From an uncultured Acidimicrobiales bacterium (GTDB lineage Bacteria > Actinomycetota > Acidimicrobiia > Acidimicrobiales > SZUA-35), in the NCBI GenBank assembly GCA_938021675.1, contig CALIFY010000029.1, positions 1 to 40,473 of the forward strand: a stretch of DNA of 40,473 nucleotides, read 5' to 3'. This document shows, piece by piece, positions 8,023 through 15,750 of the stretch (position 1 is its first letter; each line of letters opens with the position of its first letter). The translations under genes and the position numbers were made by a program. Under the pieces are notes generated by a model. It had not been told where the DNA came from and did not search any database. It worked only from the letters and a program-made list of their open reading frames with translations.

Positions 8023-8874
8023 ATGCGACGACTTACTGATGCGAACTCGACCGAACCTTTGGCTTTGACCCGGGGTTCAGGCAGGCAGCTTCTCCTATTT
8101 TTTGCAACGCTGCTGTTCGCTATTGGGTGTGGGTCGGCCGAGCAACCGGTCGCCTCGGCGTCGCCGGGGATTCTCGACGAGCTGCTCGGCCGTTCCGATG
8201 GCCGAGCAGCTCGCTACTTTGTCGAGAATGAGATTGCCAGTTGTATGAAGGCGACGGGCTTTGAGTACACACCGCTAACTCCAGCCGATGGGGAGGTGAA
8301 CGCTACGCCGGAGTATTTCACGGTCGAGTTTCGCCAGGCCTACGGTCTGGGATTGGCCAACTCCCCCGATGCTGACGTCACGACCGGTCGCGATGAGCAG
8401 ATGTCGTCATCTGGCCCGAACGACGAACACCTTTCGAACATTTCCGACGAGGAATGGGAGGCCTGGATCGATCAGGAGGCCGTCTGTTTCGACGACGCCT
8501 GGGCCGAGGTCGAATCTCGTCAGGCCGACTTCATCGAGGAGTTGCCCGAGGAGACGAGTGACAGGCTCTACGGGGTGATCTTTCGAACCGCCCCTGAACT
8601 CACCTCGGCGGTCGATAGTTGGTCCGGGTGTATGGCCGAAGAGGGATATCAGTACGCGAACCAAATCGAAATGTTCACCTCACTCGAACAAGAGCTGCAA
8701 GCGATTGGCGACGGAGACGGGCGGTCAGGGTTTGCTAAAAAGGAAGTCGAGATTGCCCTCGCTGACTTGGCGTGCGATGAACAGCATGTGAGCGAGATAG
8801 CCGGCAACCTCGAGACTGAACTCGAACAGGACTTGCAAGAAGAACTAGACGGACGAGGATTTTATGACAGCTAG
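8023..8874 (+). CDS. Lipoprotein of unknown function with paired Cys motifs
   Basis: The 283-residue product has a hydrophobic N-terminal segment (LLLFFATLLFAIGC) ending in lipobox AIGC, so it should be a membrane-anchored lipoprotein. The mature part is strongly acidic and helical. It carries spaced single cysteines in the contexts ASCMKATGFEY, QEAVCFDDAW, WSGCMAEEGYQY and DLACDEQH. The repeated C-M-(K/A)-x-x-G-(F/Y)-x-Y pattern suggests two related halves, each with a disulfide. Actinobacterial genomes contain many uncharacterised lipoproteins of this look; no function is known to me. GAGG lies 9 nt before ATG 8023. The gene overlaps the next small lipoprotein by 11 bp. An unusually perfect 13-bp inverted repeat lies within the coding sequence at 8179–8212. 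Confidence 0.65.
   Translation: MRRLTDANSTEPLALTRGSGRQLLLFFATLLFAIGCGSAEQPVASASPGILDELLGRSDGRAARYFVENEIASCMKATGFEYTPLTPADGEVNATPEYFTVEFRQAYGLGLANSPDADVTTGRDEQMSSSGPNDEHLSNISDEEWEAWIDQEAVCFDDAWAEVESRQADFIEELPEETSDRLYGVIFRTAPELTSAVDSWSGCMAEEGYQYANQIEMFTSLEQELQAIGDGDGRSGFAKKEVEIALADLACDEQHVSEIAGNLETELEQDLQEELDGRGFYDS
8179..8212. repeat. Perfect 13-bp inverted repeat inside a coding sequence
   Basis: GAGCTGCTCGGCC (8179–8191) and GGCCGAGCAGCTC (8200–8212) are exact reverse complements separated by 8 nt. In mRNA this would form a very stable GC-rich hairpin about 155 nt after the start codon of the lipoprotein gene, just after the signal-peptide region. There is no U-run, so it is not a classical terminator. 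It could slow translation after export begins, or be chance in a high-GC gene. Confidence 0.8.
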
Positions 8875-9193
8875 TGGGAAAGACTCGACACGCGCTCGGA
8901 GTTGGAGATGTCTAGCGGTGAGTCTTGGTTTCGTTGCCATTTTTGGGGTTGCCTGTTCCAGCGATGAGTCGGCTGCGGTCGTTTGGTCGGTGAATTCGGA
9001 TGCAACTATTTCCCTGTGTGGGTTCGACGGGCTGCGCACATACCAGGTTGCCGACGAGATCTCCCAGCAGGTGGACGAGTTCCAATCAGGTGCACATATT
9101 CGGTTCGAAGTAGAGGCTGGTACCGAAGAAGACAGTGAGCCGGTTCTTTTAGGTATAGAGGCCAGGTCTGACGGCGTGGATTACACCTGCTAA
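8864..9193 (+). CDS. Small lipoprotein of unknown function
   Basis: The 109-residue product starts within the end of the preceding gene (11-bp overlap, different frame), indicating cotranscription. A basic N-terminus and hydrophobic run end in lipobox GVAC (about Cys31), so the mature protein is a short anchored domain of about 78 residues. It contains two more cysteines (SLCGFDG and the C-terminal DYTC) that may form a disulfide. No family is recognised. The region after its stop up to 9272 (80 bp) separates it from the convergent queD gene and contains no obvious terminator. Confidence 0.6.
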   Translation: MTASGKDSTRARSWRCLAVSLGFVAIFGVACSSDESAAVVWSVNSDATISLCGFDGLRTYQVADEISQQVDEFQSGAHIRFEVEAGTEEDSEPVLLGIEARSDGVDYTC

Positions 9194-9272
9194 ACACCAG
9201 GCCGACAGGGTTGCCGTCGTTCGAGGCTAGGACCGGGCGGGCCTCTGTGAAGAAGCGGTCTCGGCCGGTTGC

Positions 9273-9635
9273 CTATCGATCTGGTCCTCGGTATGTGCAG
9301 CCGGAGGTACAGGTTTCCCGGACGACCACTGCGCTGAGCATTGGGAGAGCAGGCTTGAGTCGCTTCCACACCCAACGGGCCAGAACCTCGCTCGTTGGGT
9401 TCTCAAGCCCTGGGATGTCGTTGAGGTAATAGTGGTCGAGGTCTGAGATGATCGGCTGCACAGCAACGGCGACCGCGCCGAAGTCCATCACCCAACCCAG
9501 TTCCTCATCGACCGGCCCGTCGATGTGGACCGCCATGCGATAGGAGTGGCCGTGAAGCCGTGCGCACTTATGTCCCTCGGGCACGTTTGGTAGCCGGTGG
9601 GCCGCCTCGAAAGTGAATTCCCTGAAGAGTTCCAC
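9273..9635 (-). CDS. queD: 6-carboxytetrahydropterin synthase
   Basis: QueD converts 7,8-dihydroneopterin triphosphate to 6-carboxy-5,6,7,8-tetrahydropterin in the pathway to preQ0, the precursor of queuosine and other 7-deazaguanines. Starting at GTG 9635 the protein is 120 residues, the size of E. coli QueD. It shows the zinc ligands His13, His28 and His30, the catalytic Cys24 in [12 protein letters not shown], Asp67-His68 in LDHYYLND and Glu107 in [10 protein letters not shown]. The segment [15 protein letters not shown] is the family signature. The GTG shares one base with the TAG stop of queE (TAGTG), so translation is coupled. A longer frame to 9698 would overlap queE by 64 bp and add a non-homologous N-terminus; I reject it. 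Confidence 0.93.
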   Translation of the reverse strand: MELFREFTFEAAHRLPNVPEGHKCARLHGHSYRMAVHIDGPVDEELGWVMDFGAVAVAVQPIISDLDHYYLNDIPGLENPTSEVLARWVWKRLKPALPMLSAVVVRETCTSGCTYRGPDR

Positions 9636-10267
9636 TACGGAATGCCTAAGTACTTGTGCGTCTGGACGCTCAATCGCCACGTTGGGTTCGCCAGACAATA
9701 CTCGACCGCTTCGGCTGTATTCGCCTCGGATTCCGACCCCGCCATCGGTTGGAGAAAAAAGTGGTCGAAGTCGAGAGCTCTCACATCGGCTGGACCTAAC
9801 CCGGGCTGAGGAAAAACCAACTTCAGTTCATCGCCTGACTTGATCACGAGGTCGGTGCCCGCCTTTGGGCTAACACACACCCAGTCGATGTCGCTAGGAG
9901 CTTCGCAGGTGCCGTTGGTCTCGACCGCAATCGTGAACCCCTGTTCGTGAAGGGCGGCAACGAGTTCGGTGTCGACTTGGAGAAGTGGCTCGCCGCCGGT
10001 GAGTACCACAAATCGCGAACCGGTTCGATCTCCCCAACAAGATGCGATGGCGTCGGCTACCCCATGGGGTGATGGGAAGTGCGCCCCTCCCGGGCCATCG
10101 GTCCCCACGAAGTCGGTGTCGCAGAACTGACAAACCGCAGACTGTCGGTGCGCTTCCTTCCCGGTCCACAAGTTACAGCCGGCAAACCGACAAAACACCG
10201 CAGGTGTCCCAGCATGAAATCCTTCGCCCTGGAGGGTGAAAAAGATCTCCTTGACGACGTAACCCAT
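9635..10267 (-). CDS. queE: 7-carboxy-7-deazaguanine synthase, radical SAM
   Basis: QueE is the radical-SAM, Mg2+-dependent enzyme that contracts 6-carboxytetrahydropterin to 7-carboxy-7-deazaguanine. The 210-residue product (start ATG 10267) has the atypical QueE cluster motif C-x14-C-x2-C (Cys31, Cys46, Cys49), as in E. coli-type enzymes, rather than the usual CxxxCxxC. Further features are the N-terminal [10 protein letters not shown] motif, [11 protein letters not shown] and the SAM-contacting LTGGEPLLQ, then AVETNGT. Its ATG shares a base with the queC TGA stop (TGATG), and its own stop abuts the queD start. The three genes therefore form one coupled unit in pathway-independent order C-E-D. 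The frame is open upstream to 10393, but that part overlaps queC and is arginine/proline-rich shadow sequence. Confidence 0.93.
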   Translation of the reverse strand: MGYVVKEIFFTLQGEGFHAGTPAVFCRFAGCNLWTGKEAHRQSAVCQFCDTDFVGTDGPGGAHFPSPHGVADAIASCWGDRTGSRFVVLTGGEPLLQVDTELVAALHEQGFTIAVETNGTCEAPSDIDWVCVSPKAGTDLVIKSGDELKLVFPQPGLGPADVRALDFDHFFLQPMAGSESEANTAEAVEYCLANPTWRLSVQTHKYLGIP

Positions 10268-10965
10268 CAACCGCGAACGCCTGGTTGGTACGAGGTCGGG
10301 TCGTCGAGGCCCGCATCCCGGAACCCTTTCGATCGCAACAGGCACGAATCGCAGCGACCGCAAGCCGAACCGTTCTGGTCGGGGTCGTAACAACTGATCG
10401 TCAGTCCATAGTCAACTCCGAGGGACACCCCGAGGGTAATTATTTCTGCCTTTGTTGCATGAATCAGCGGGGTGTGGATGGTGGCACCGTTTCCTTCGAC
10501 TCCAGCCTTTGTTGCCAGGCGGGCCATTGCTTGAAACGCCTCGATGTATTCAGGTCGGCAGTCCGGGTAGCCTGAATAGTCGACGGCGTTAACTCCAAGA
10601 AGAATATCATCGGCGCCAATAACCTCTGACCATGCCAATGCATAGGAAAGAAAGATGGTATTTCGAGCTGGCACGTAGGTTATCGGTATGTCGGATTCCG
10701 TATCACTTTGGGTGTGATCCTTGGGGACATCGATATCGTCGGTTAGGGCCGAACCGCCAAACGCCCTGAGGTCGATCTTGACCACTTTGTGCTGGTCGAC
10801 TCCGAGCGCTATCGCTATCCGGCGCGCCGCATCAACCTCGGGCGAGTGGCGCTGCCCGTATTCGAAACTGAGCGCATGGACGGCGAAGCCGTCGCGGTCG
10901 GCTATCGCCGCCACCGTCGCCGAATCGAGGCCTCCACTCAAGAGGACAACCGCCGGTTTTCTCAC
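10267..10965 (-). CDS. queC: 7-cyano-7-deazaguanine (preQ0) synthase
   Basis: QueC uses ATP and ammonia to convert 7-carboxy-7-deazaguanine to preQ0. The 232-residue protein starts with [15 protein letters not shown], the N-type ATP pyrophosphatase PP-loop (SGGLDS), and continues with FEYGQRH and [12 protein letters not shown], both conserved in QueC. Near the C-terminus the [17 protein letters not shown] cluster supplies the zinc-binding cysteines. GTG 10965 is chosen because it gives the family length and has GGAGG 10 nt upstream; the longer frame to 11100 lacks homology. It is first in the minus-strand queC-queE-queD operon, with about 200 bp upstream in which I saw no convincing preQ1 riboswitch. 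No queF, tgt or dpd gene is present here, so whether preQ0 goes to tRNA, DNA or a secondary metabolite is open. Confidence 0.92.
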   Translation of the reverse strand: MRKPAVVLLSGGLDSATVAAIADRDGFAVHALSFEYGQRHSPEVDAARRIAIALGVDQHKVVKIDLRAFGGSALTDDIDVPKDHTQSDTESDIPITYVPARNTIFLSYALAWSEVIGADDILLGVNAVDYSGYPDCRPEYIEAFQAMARLATKAGVEGNGATIHTPLIHATKAEIITLGVSLGVDYGLTISCYDPDQNGSACGRCDSCLLRSKGFRDAGLDDPTSYQPGVRG

Positions 10966-11165
10966 AGATCCATGACCTCCGGGTCGTCGAGGCGTCGGCC
11001 GGATCGAAGGCACCACGAAAGAACCAACGTGGATGTTCGAGCGCGGCGCAGGGACACCCATCGACTGTAGTGCGTGCAATCGTTTCGCATGCACAGCCAC
11101 TGGCCTGTACCCCGAGTGGCTCGACCGCAGAGTCGGTCAGTGGGTGGCCCAGCCGGGGCGACCCT

Positions 11166-13292
11166 CTAGTTCTCGGCCCGAATATTGGCGCCGTCCGGTA
11201 TGCCATCTCCGTTGTCATCTGGTTCGCGGTTATCAATGATGAACTCGAAACCAACACCGTTCGGGGCGTGCTCGCCACCGCCGACCGGTGCCGCCTCAAA
11301 CCGACGACCGAACGGATCTTCAGCCCAAATAGACCCCTGAATATTGCCGCTTCGACCCCCGTATTCATATCGCCCGTCGTTCCAGTGGTTGTCAAAGGCC
11401 GAGATTTTCTGCATGACGTGACCCGGCTCACATGGCGGCGTGTCCTGGACCGCCCGACCCGCTGGGTCGGTGCAGAATTGCTCCGGTCCGTTGCCGTTGG
11501 CCACATGAGAAGACTTGAAGTTCACCGCCCGTAGCGTGCCGTTGAATGGCGAGGTCGGGCTCCGCCAATCGGGCTTGACATCCGGAGCGTCAGTGCAAAA
11601 TCCCCGTTCCAGCCGATCTCCCGCCTCGTCGTAACACAGGTCTATCGTGCGAACGACCTCGCTCGGCTGTTCGCCGGCCGCGGCGTCGTATCCAGCAACG
11701 ATCCGGGATGGGTTTTTGATGATGTAGTACGGCTGGATGGTCAACGCCGTCGTGCCATCGTTGGCCTGAATTTCGACCAGTTGAGTCCAAAGGTCAACCT
11801 GTTGGATCTCGCTCATGTCTTTCCAGATCACTCCGTTGGCGCAAGTGAATCCACGGTTGTTCGGACTGTCGGTTCCAATCGGCGTCAACTGGTGGGCCGT
11901 AGGTGCCGGTTGACCCTCCGGGCCGGTCACCGTTGCCGCGGCGAACACCGTCTCATTCACGTCGGGGGTCGAGGGGTCATCTCGCGAGCAGCCATCCTCG
12001 GCAAACTCATTCGGCAAACCGTAGGTGTACATGACGTTCACCGAGAACTCGGTGCCAACAACGGTGTTGTCGACGATGCCTTGGCCGTTCAGCCCATCGA
12101 AGCACCTCAGTGTGAGGAAATACTCGTGGAGATGGTTGGCAAAGGCGTCCATCGAGTGCGAGCCCTGATGTATCTTCGATAGCCAGTCGCATTCGAAGCC
12201 GGCGTCGTACAGCGGTTCCGATCCCGCGCCGTTGCCGATCGATGCCCGGAATTTGGCCACCGTGACCTTGTGGCCCACATGGTCTTCATGGCGGTGTCCG
12301 CTCATGGTCTCCGCCACATATCCGAAGGCCGGCCATCCCCCGGAAAGCTCGAACACCTCCGCAGGTGCCAGCGTCGGATCCCACCCGTGTTCGTGGCCGA
12401 AATCGCACTCCTCGCCGGTGTCGGGGTGTACCGCAAGCGCGGGATGCCAGGTGTGGTACGCCTTGTTCGCTGGATGTTCTGGATCGGAGACCTCATCGGC
12501 CTGCGGACCTTGCACCCAATAGCTGTCGTGAAGATCGCGACATGACTGGGTCAGGTGCTCGCCGGGCCAACTCCCGAAACCATGACTTCTGACGACATCC
12601 TGTGGCGGTGGACCGGGTTGCGGTTGTTCATCGCCGGTTGCGGCCGATGGTACTGAGCCAGGTGTTGACGATCCCGTGGGCGCTGGATCGGTTGACGGGT
12701 TGGTGGCCGGCTCGGTGGTCACTGGATCGGCACCGACTGGCCTTCCAGCGATCGCTAGTTCACCGATATTGAATCGGCTGCGCATCGACTCGAACACCAA
12801 GCGGACGTACCGAGCCGTTTGGCCGTCAGGTGTCAGGGACGGAGACCACCGGTCATAGGCCGGACTGGTGGCGGTGGCCAACGGTGTGAAACTGCCGGCG
12901 GTGCCGGTTGCCGAACCCTCGATTCGAAGTTCGGCATCGGCGGGAGACGGAATCTCTCCTCCGTAGTAGCGGATCGCCGTGATCTCGGTCTGCGACCCGA
13001 GGTCGATGGTGGCCGTCATCGGGTAGCTGGCGTCGGTCCAAGGATTGCTGGCGTTTCCCCAACTCACTCCGTCAATGGTTCCGGTTTCACCGTCGAGGAG
13101 GCGGGCGGCGTCAGCGGAATTCGACCCGTCCGCAACGTCGTTTGGCGACAGATTGATCTGGTCGCCATCGGTGTCAGCTCCAAGCCCGGCGGCGGTGGTT
13201 GCGGCCAACGCCATGGCGGACAGGAGTATCGCTACCGAAACCGAAACGCGGCGCCCGATTCTGGTTGACGCACGGGAAATTGACGAAGTCAT
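11166..13292 (-). CDS. Large exported discoidin-domain protein
   Basis: This ~708-residue protein has a Sec signal peptide (hydrophobic run about 17–38) and then an F5/8 type C (discoidin) galactose-binding-like domain (about 45–185), recognisable from TATIDLGSQTEITAIRYYGG and TARYVRLVFES. A Pro/Thr/Ser-rich linker (about 190–232) leads to a long C-terminal region (about 235–708) of unknown family. This region is rich in His, Trp and Cys and includes the motif FGHEHG near residue 300 and several SHxxD/H clusters, which could bind metal. It is last in a minus-strand cluster after an ECF sigma factor and its membrane partner, 56 bp from the latter, so it may be a target or the sensor arm of that system. 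ATG 13292 and GTG 13304 are both possible starts. A carbohydrate- or surface-binding role is inferred. Confidence 0.75.
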   Translation of the reverse strand: MTSSISRASTRIGRRVSVSVAILLSAMALAATTAAGLGADTDGDQINLSPNDVADGSNSADAARLLDGETGTIDGVSWGNASNPWTDASYPMTATIDLGSQTEITAIRYYGGEIPSPADAELRIEGSATGTAGSFTPLATATSPAYDRWSPSLTPDGQTARYVRLVFESMRSRFNIGELAIAGRPVGADPVTTEPATNPSTDPAPTGSSTPGSVPSAATGDEQPQPGPPPQDVVRSHGFGSWPGEHLTQSCRDLHDSYWVQGPQADEVSDPEHPANKAYHTWHPALAVHPDTGEECDFGHEHGWDPTLAPAEVFELSGGWPAFGYVAETMSGHRHEDHVGHKVTVAKFRASIGNGAGSEPLYDAGFECDWLSKIHQGSHSMDAFANHLHEYFLTLRCFDGLNGQGIVDNTVVGTEFSVNVMYTYGLPNEFAEDGCSRDDPSTPDVNETVFAAATVTGPEGQPAPTAHQLTPIGTDSPNNRGFTCANGVIWKDMSEIQQVDLWTQLVEIQANDGTTALTIQPYYIIKNPSRIVAGYDAAAGEQPSEVVRTIDLCYDEAGDRLERGFCTDAPDVKPDWRSPTSPFNGTLRAVNFKSSHVANGNGPEQFCTDPAGRAVQDTPPCEPGHVMQKISAFDNHWNDGRYEYGGRSGNIQGSIWAEDPFGRRFEAAPVGGGEHAPNGVGFEFIIDNREPDDNGDGIPDGANIRAEN

Positions 13293-13348
13293 GTTGGTAC
13301 ACACCCCGGAGACCGCCGCGTTGTCCAGTCCGAGTTAGAACGATTTTT

Positions 13349-14218
13349 CTAAGACGTCTCGCCGGGGTCGACACATACCAGTACTTCCACCACGTTCGCC
13401 TCGCGCTGGTCTCGCCGGATGGTGAATCGGTCGAGCGGTGTTGGCTCATCGAAGGTGTGAACCCGCCATCCGTCGGTTCCGGAGAGTTCGACCGATATCT
13501 GCCGATCGGCGGCGTCGATCGAGATCACCCCTGACACGGCGGTAAACGGATCTTGATGGACTCGAAGATCGAGCACTGACACCGGTTGGTCCAACACCAC
13601 CTCCACCGTCACCGGCAACTCATAGTTTGGCTCCCAGGTGGTGAAGTAGAAGGGTCCGTCTTGTTCATCGGTCAAGTCGTTTTTGCGTTCCCACCCACGG
13701 TTGTCGCCGAGGTAGCGCAGGTCGGCCCGTTCCAATTCGGCACGGAATCCAGATGGGCAGACCTCGTTGGCAACCCCGGAGGCTAGTTCTTGTCCCGACG
13801 TTGTGTCGGTCTCCGTTGGGTTGACGGGCGCGATTTCGACTGGATCAGCGTCCGCCGCCACCGTCGACAGCGGGGTCGAGGGGGCAGAAGAGGGTGAAGA
13901 AGACGGTGGGGTGGACGATCCGGGGGAAGAGTGGTCGTGGGTTGGTGATCCGTCGTCGGCATCGTCGGGTACATGCCCGGAGCTACTGGTCGCCGCCGTT
14001 TCCGCCGCCGGTTCCAAAGAGTCCAACAACCGGCCAACGCCGACCGACCCGATCACGACCACCACCGCCGCAACCGTTGCTAGCCCAACCGATGAGACGG
14101 GTCGCCGCCGGTTCGAACCGGCCGACCGCGCCGGCTCAAAGCGTGACTCTTCGACCCGCTCTCGAACGTCGTCGAGCTGGCGCCGGTATGTCCCCCGAAG
14201 CCGATCATCGAGGTTCAT
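13349..14218 (-). CDS. Membrane anti-sigma-factor-like protein
   Basis: The 289-residue protein has an N-terminal cytoplasmic part (about 1–45, with arginine-rich helices), one transmembrane helix (about 46–68, SSVGLATVAAVVVVIGSVGVG), a Ser/Pro/Thr-rich stalk (about 75–145) and an exported C-terminal domain (about 150–289). The C-terminal domain's strand pattern (VEVVLDQPVSVLDLRVHQDP, then RFTIRRDQ…NVVEVLVC) resembles a galactose-binding jelly roll. Its ATG at 14218 overlaps the ECF sigma stop by 4 bp (ATGA) and has GAGGAG 6 nt upstream, preferred over the upstream ATG at 14224. Position and topology fit an anti-sigma factor whose outer domain senses a signal, although no zinc HxxxCxxC anti-sigma motif is visible. 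Function is inferred from context. Confidence 0.65.
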   Translation of the reverse strand: MNLDDRLRGTYRRQLDDVRERVEESRFEPARSAGSNRRRPVSSVGLATVAAVVVVIGSVGVGRLLDSLEPAAETAATSSSGHVPDDADDGSPTHDHSSPGSSTPPSSSPSSAPSTPLSTVAADADPVEIAPVNPTETDTTSGQELASGVANEVCPSGFRAELERADLRYLGDNRGWERKNDLTDEQDGPFYFTTWEPNYELPVTVEVVLDQPVSVLDLRVHQDPFTAVSGVISIDAADRQISVELSGTDGWRVHTFDEPTPLDRFTIRRDQREANVVEVLVCVDPGETS

Positions 14219-14736
14219 GACCATCTCCTCATCTTCGTGCCCGAGTTATCTTCGAACGGTTCGTCGAGTAACGCAGCCAGCCTCATCCGAGCCTGGTGTA
14301 GATGAGAGGTCGCGGTCGACACCGTGCAGCCGAGCGCCTCAGCGATGTCGGCGGTCGATAAGTCCTCCTGATAGAAGAGGGCGACCGCCGCCCGCTGCTT
14401 TGGTGCGAGCTTGCCAACGGCGCGCCACACCTCGTCATCCGAGCCCTCTGCGGGGTCATCGCTCGCTCTGAACGCCGACAACGTTTCTTGCGCCGTTCGA
14501 TGAAGAACCGACAGTTCGCGTTGCAACCGACGCCGTCGTGATAAGGCCAAATTGGTAGTAACCCGCCTGACCCACGCTCCCGGTCGGTCATAGCCGGATA
14601 CCCGCTCCCAGTGCGTATGGGCACGGGAAAACGCTTCCTGCGCGATGTCTTCAGCCTGCTCATGATCGCCGCATATCGCTCTGGCTAGGGCGACCATCGA
14701 GGCGAACTCGAGCCGATAGAGCGTGTTGAAGTCCAT
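14215..14736 (-). CDS. ECF RNA polymerase sigma factor
   Basis: The 173-residue protein is a two-domain ECF sigma factor. Region 2 (about 8–70) includes ARAICGDHEQAEDIAQEAF and GAWVRRVTTNLALSRRRR, which contact core polymerase and the −10 element. Region 4 (about 115–165) has LAPKQRAAVALFYQEDLS and the helix-turn-helix IAEALGCTVSTATSHLHQAR for −35 recognition. It resembles the SigE/SigM-like groups of Actinobacteria. ATG 14736 is the start that begins at region 2; the frame extends to 14844, but the extra residues are not sigma-like. Translation is coupled to the membrane protein downstream, the usual sigma/anti-sigma order. The discoidin-domain gene follows. No Shine-Dalgarno sequence is clear, so the transcript may be leaderless. 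Confidence 0.88.
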   Translation of the reverse strand: MDFNTLYRLEFASMVALARAICGDHEQAEDIAQEAFSRAHTHWERVSGYDRPGAWVRRVTTNLALSRRRRLQRELSVLHRTAQETLSAFRASDDPAEGSDDEVWRAVGKLAPKQRAAVALFYQEDLSTADIAEALGCTVSTATSHLHQARMRLAALLDEPFEDNSGTKMRRWS

Positions 14737-14942
14737 GATGGGTGCCGATGACAGTATTCCGCAGCGAGGCACGAGCTGCTCGGTTTGGCCGCGTCTACGA
14801 CCGGCCAACCCAGCCCGTCCGATGTCACCGGTGACAGAGGTCATCGATGAAACACACGACTGGTGATGCCATATTGTCCAGTCCGATCTCGAATTCTTTG
14901 CGCCATCGCTGACGACGCCGACCGTGCCAGTATCGTCCCAGG

Positions 14943-15581
14943 GTGCAGCCCATCGAGAAGCACCGCAACTTTCGGGCTGCGGCCAAGATCCTGACGACCG
15001 CGGCCAAGCTCGGCGCTCGCATCGATGTTCCGTCCCGAATTACGTTGGATCGCAACCGACCCTGCCTGTTGTGCGCCAACCACCGATCTCTCCTGGACCT
15101 GTGCGTGTCACTCGCCGCGGTCGACAACTTTGGGTTGTCCTGTCGGTTCTTGGTGCGGGCCGATCTGATGGAGTCTGGCCCTGGAGCGTCGCTGTTGCAG
15201 TCCATCGGCTGTATCCCGGCCTCCCGTGATGCGAGAGAAGAAGCCGAGGCCACCGCTATTGAGACCCTCGGACAAGGGCACCTGGTTGGGATGATGCCGG
15301 AGGGCGGAATTCCCAAGGGGCAAAACTTGGTCGACGGTGTTGGTCCAGCTCGTCCCGGCCTGTCCCGCATCGCTCTCGCCGCCGACGCGTTGGTCGTGCC
15401 GATCGCTATCTCAGGAACCGAGCACGTATGGCCTCGGGGTGGCATGCCGCTCGTTCGCATTCCGCGGCCGACCGTTCGAGTGCGGATCGCCCCTCCTATG
15501 GAACTGCCGAGCGCCACCGATCACGAGGCGAATTCGGCCGCGGTGATGGCGGTCATTTCCGAGTTGCTCGACGGTCGCTGA
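14943..15581 (+). CDS. 1-acyl-glycerol-3-phosphate acyltransferase-like (PlsC family)
   Basis: The 212-residue product has the PlsC/LPLAT acyltransferase motifs: the catalytic NHRSLLD (H-x4-D, His47/Asp52), a glycerophosphate-binding region around SCRFLVRADL, the PEGGIPKG motif (Glu120) and the hydrophobic VVPIAISG block. Such enzymes acylate lysophosphatidic acid or related lipids at the inner face of the membrane. It lacks clear transmembrane helices and is at the short end of the family. It starts at GTG 14943, about 200 bp from the divergent sigma-factor gene, and is followed by nagA about 170 bp later on the same strand. That spacer holds a palindromic TCGATCGTCGATCGA element (about 15678–15692) but no gene I trust. 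Exact acyl acceptor is unknown. Confidence 0.85.
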   Translation: MQPIEKHRNFRAAAKILTTAAKLGARIDVPSRITLDRNRPCLLCANHRSLLDLCVSLAAVDNFGLSCRFLVRADLMESGPGASLLQSIGCIPASRDAREEAEATAIETLGQGHLVGMMPEGGIPKGQNLVDGVGPARPGLSRIALAADALVVPIAISGTEHVWPRGGMPLVRIPRPTVRVRIAPPMELPSATDHEANSAAVMAVISELLDGR

Positions 15582-15750
15582 GGCTGACCGAGCACGGGTA
15601 CAACGAGTCCATCGGCTCCCGCTGCCACCGGTCGAACCCCGCCGATGATCGGGGGTAGCTCGCCGTCTCCGGGTGACTCGATCGTCGATCGAGAGGCACA
15701 CGACACCGGTTCTACTACCAACCGACCGATCGAGATGCCAGGCTTGAAGA

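Noticed and set aside
9636-9698. N-terminal extension of queD
   Set aside because: It overlaps queE by 64 bp and adds residues absent from QueD; GTG at 9635 gives the standard length.
10966-11165. preQ1 riboswitch upstream of queC
   Set aside because: No pseudoknot-type pattern with the expected A-rich tail was seen; a covariance-model search would decide.
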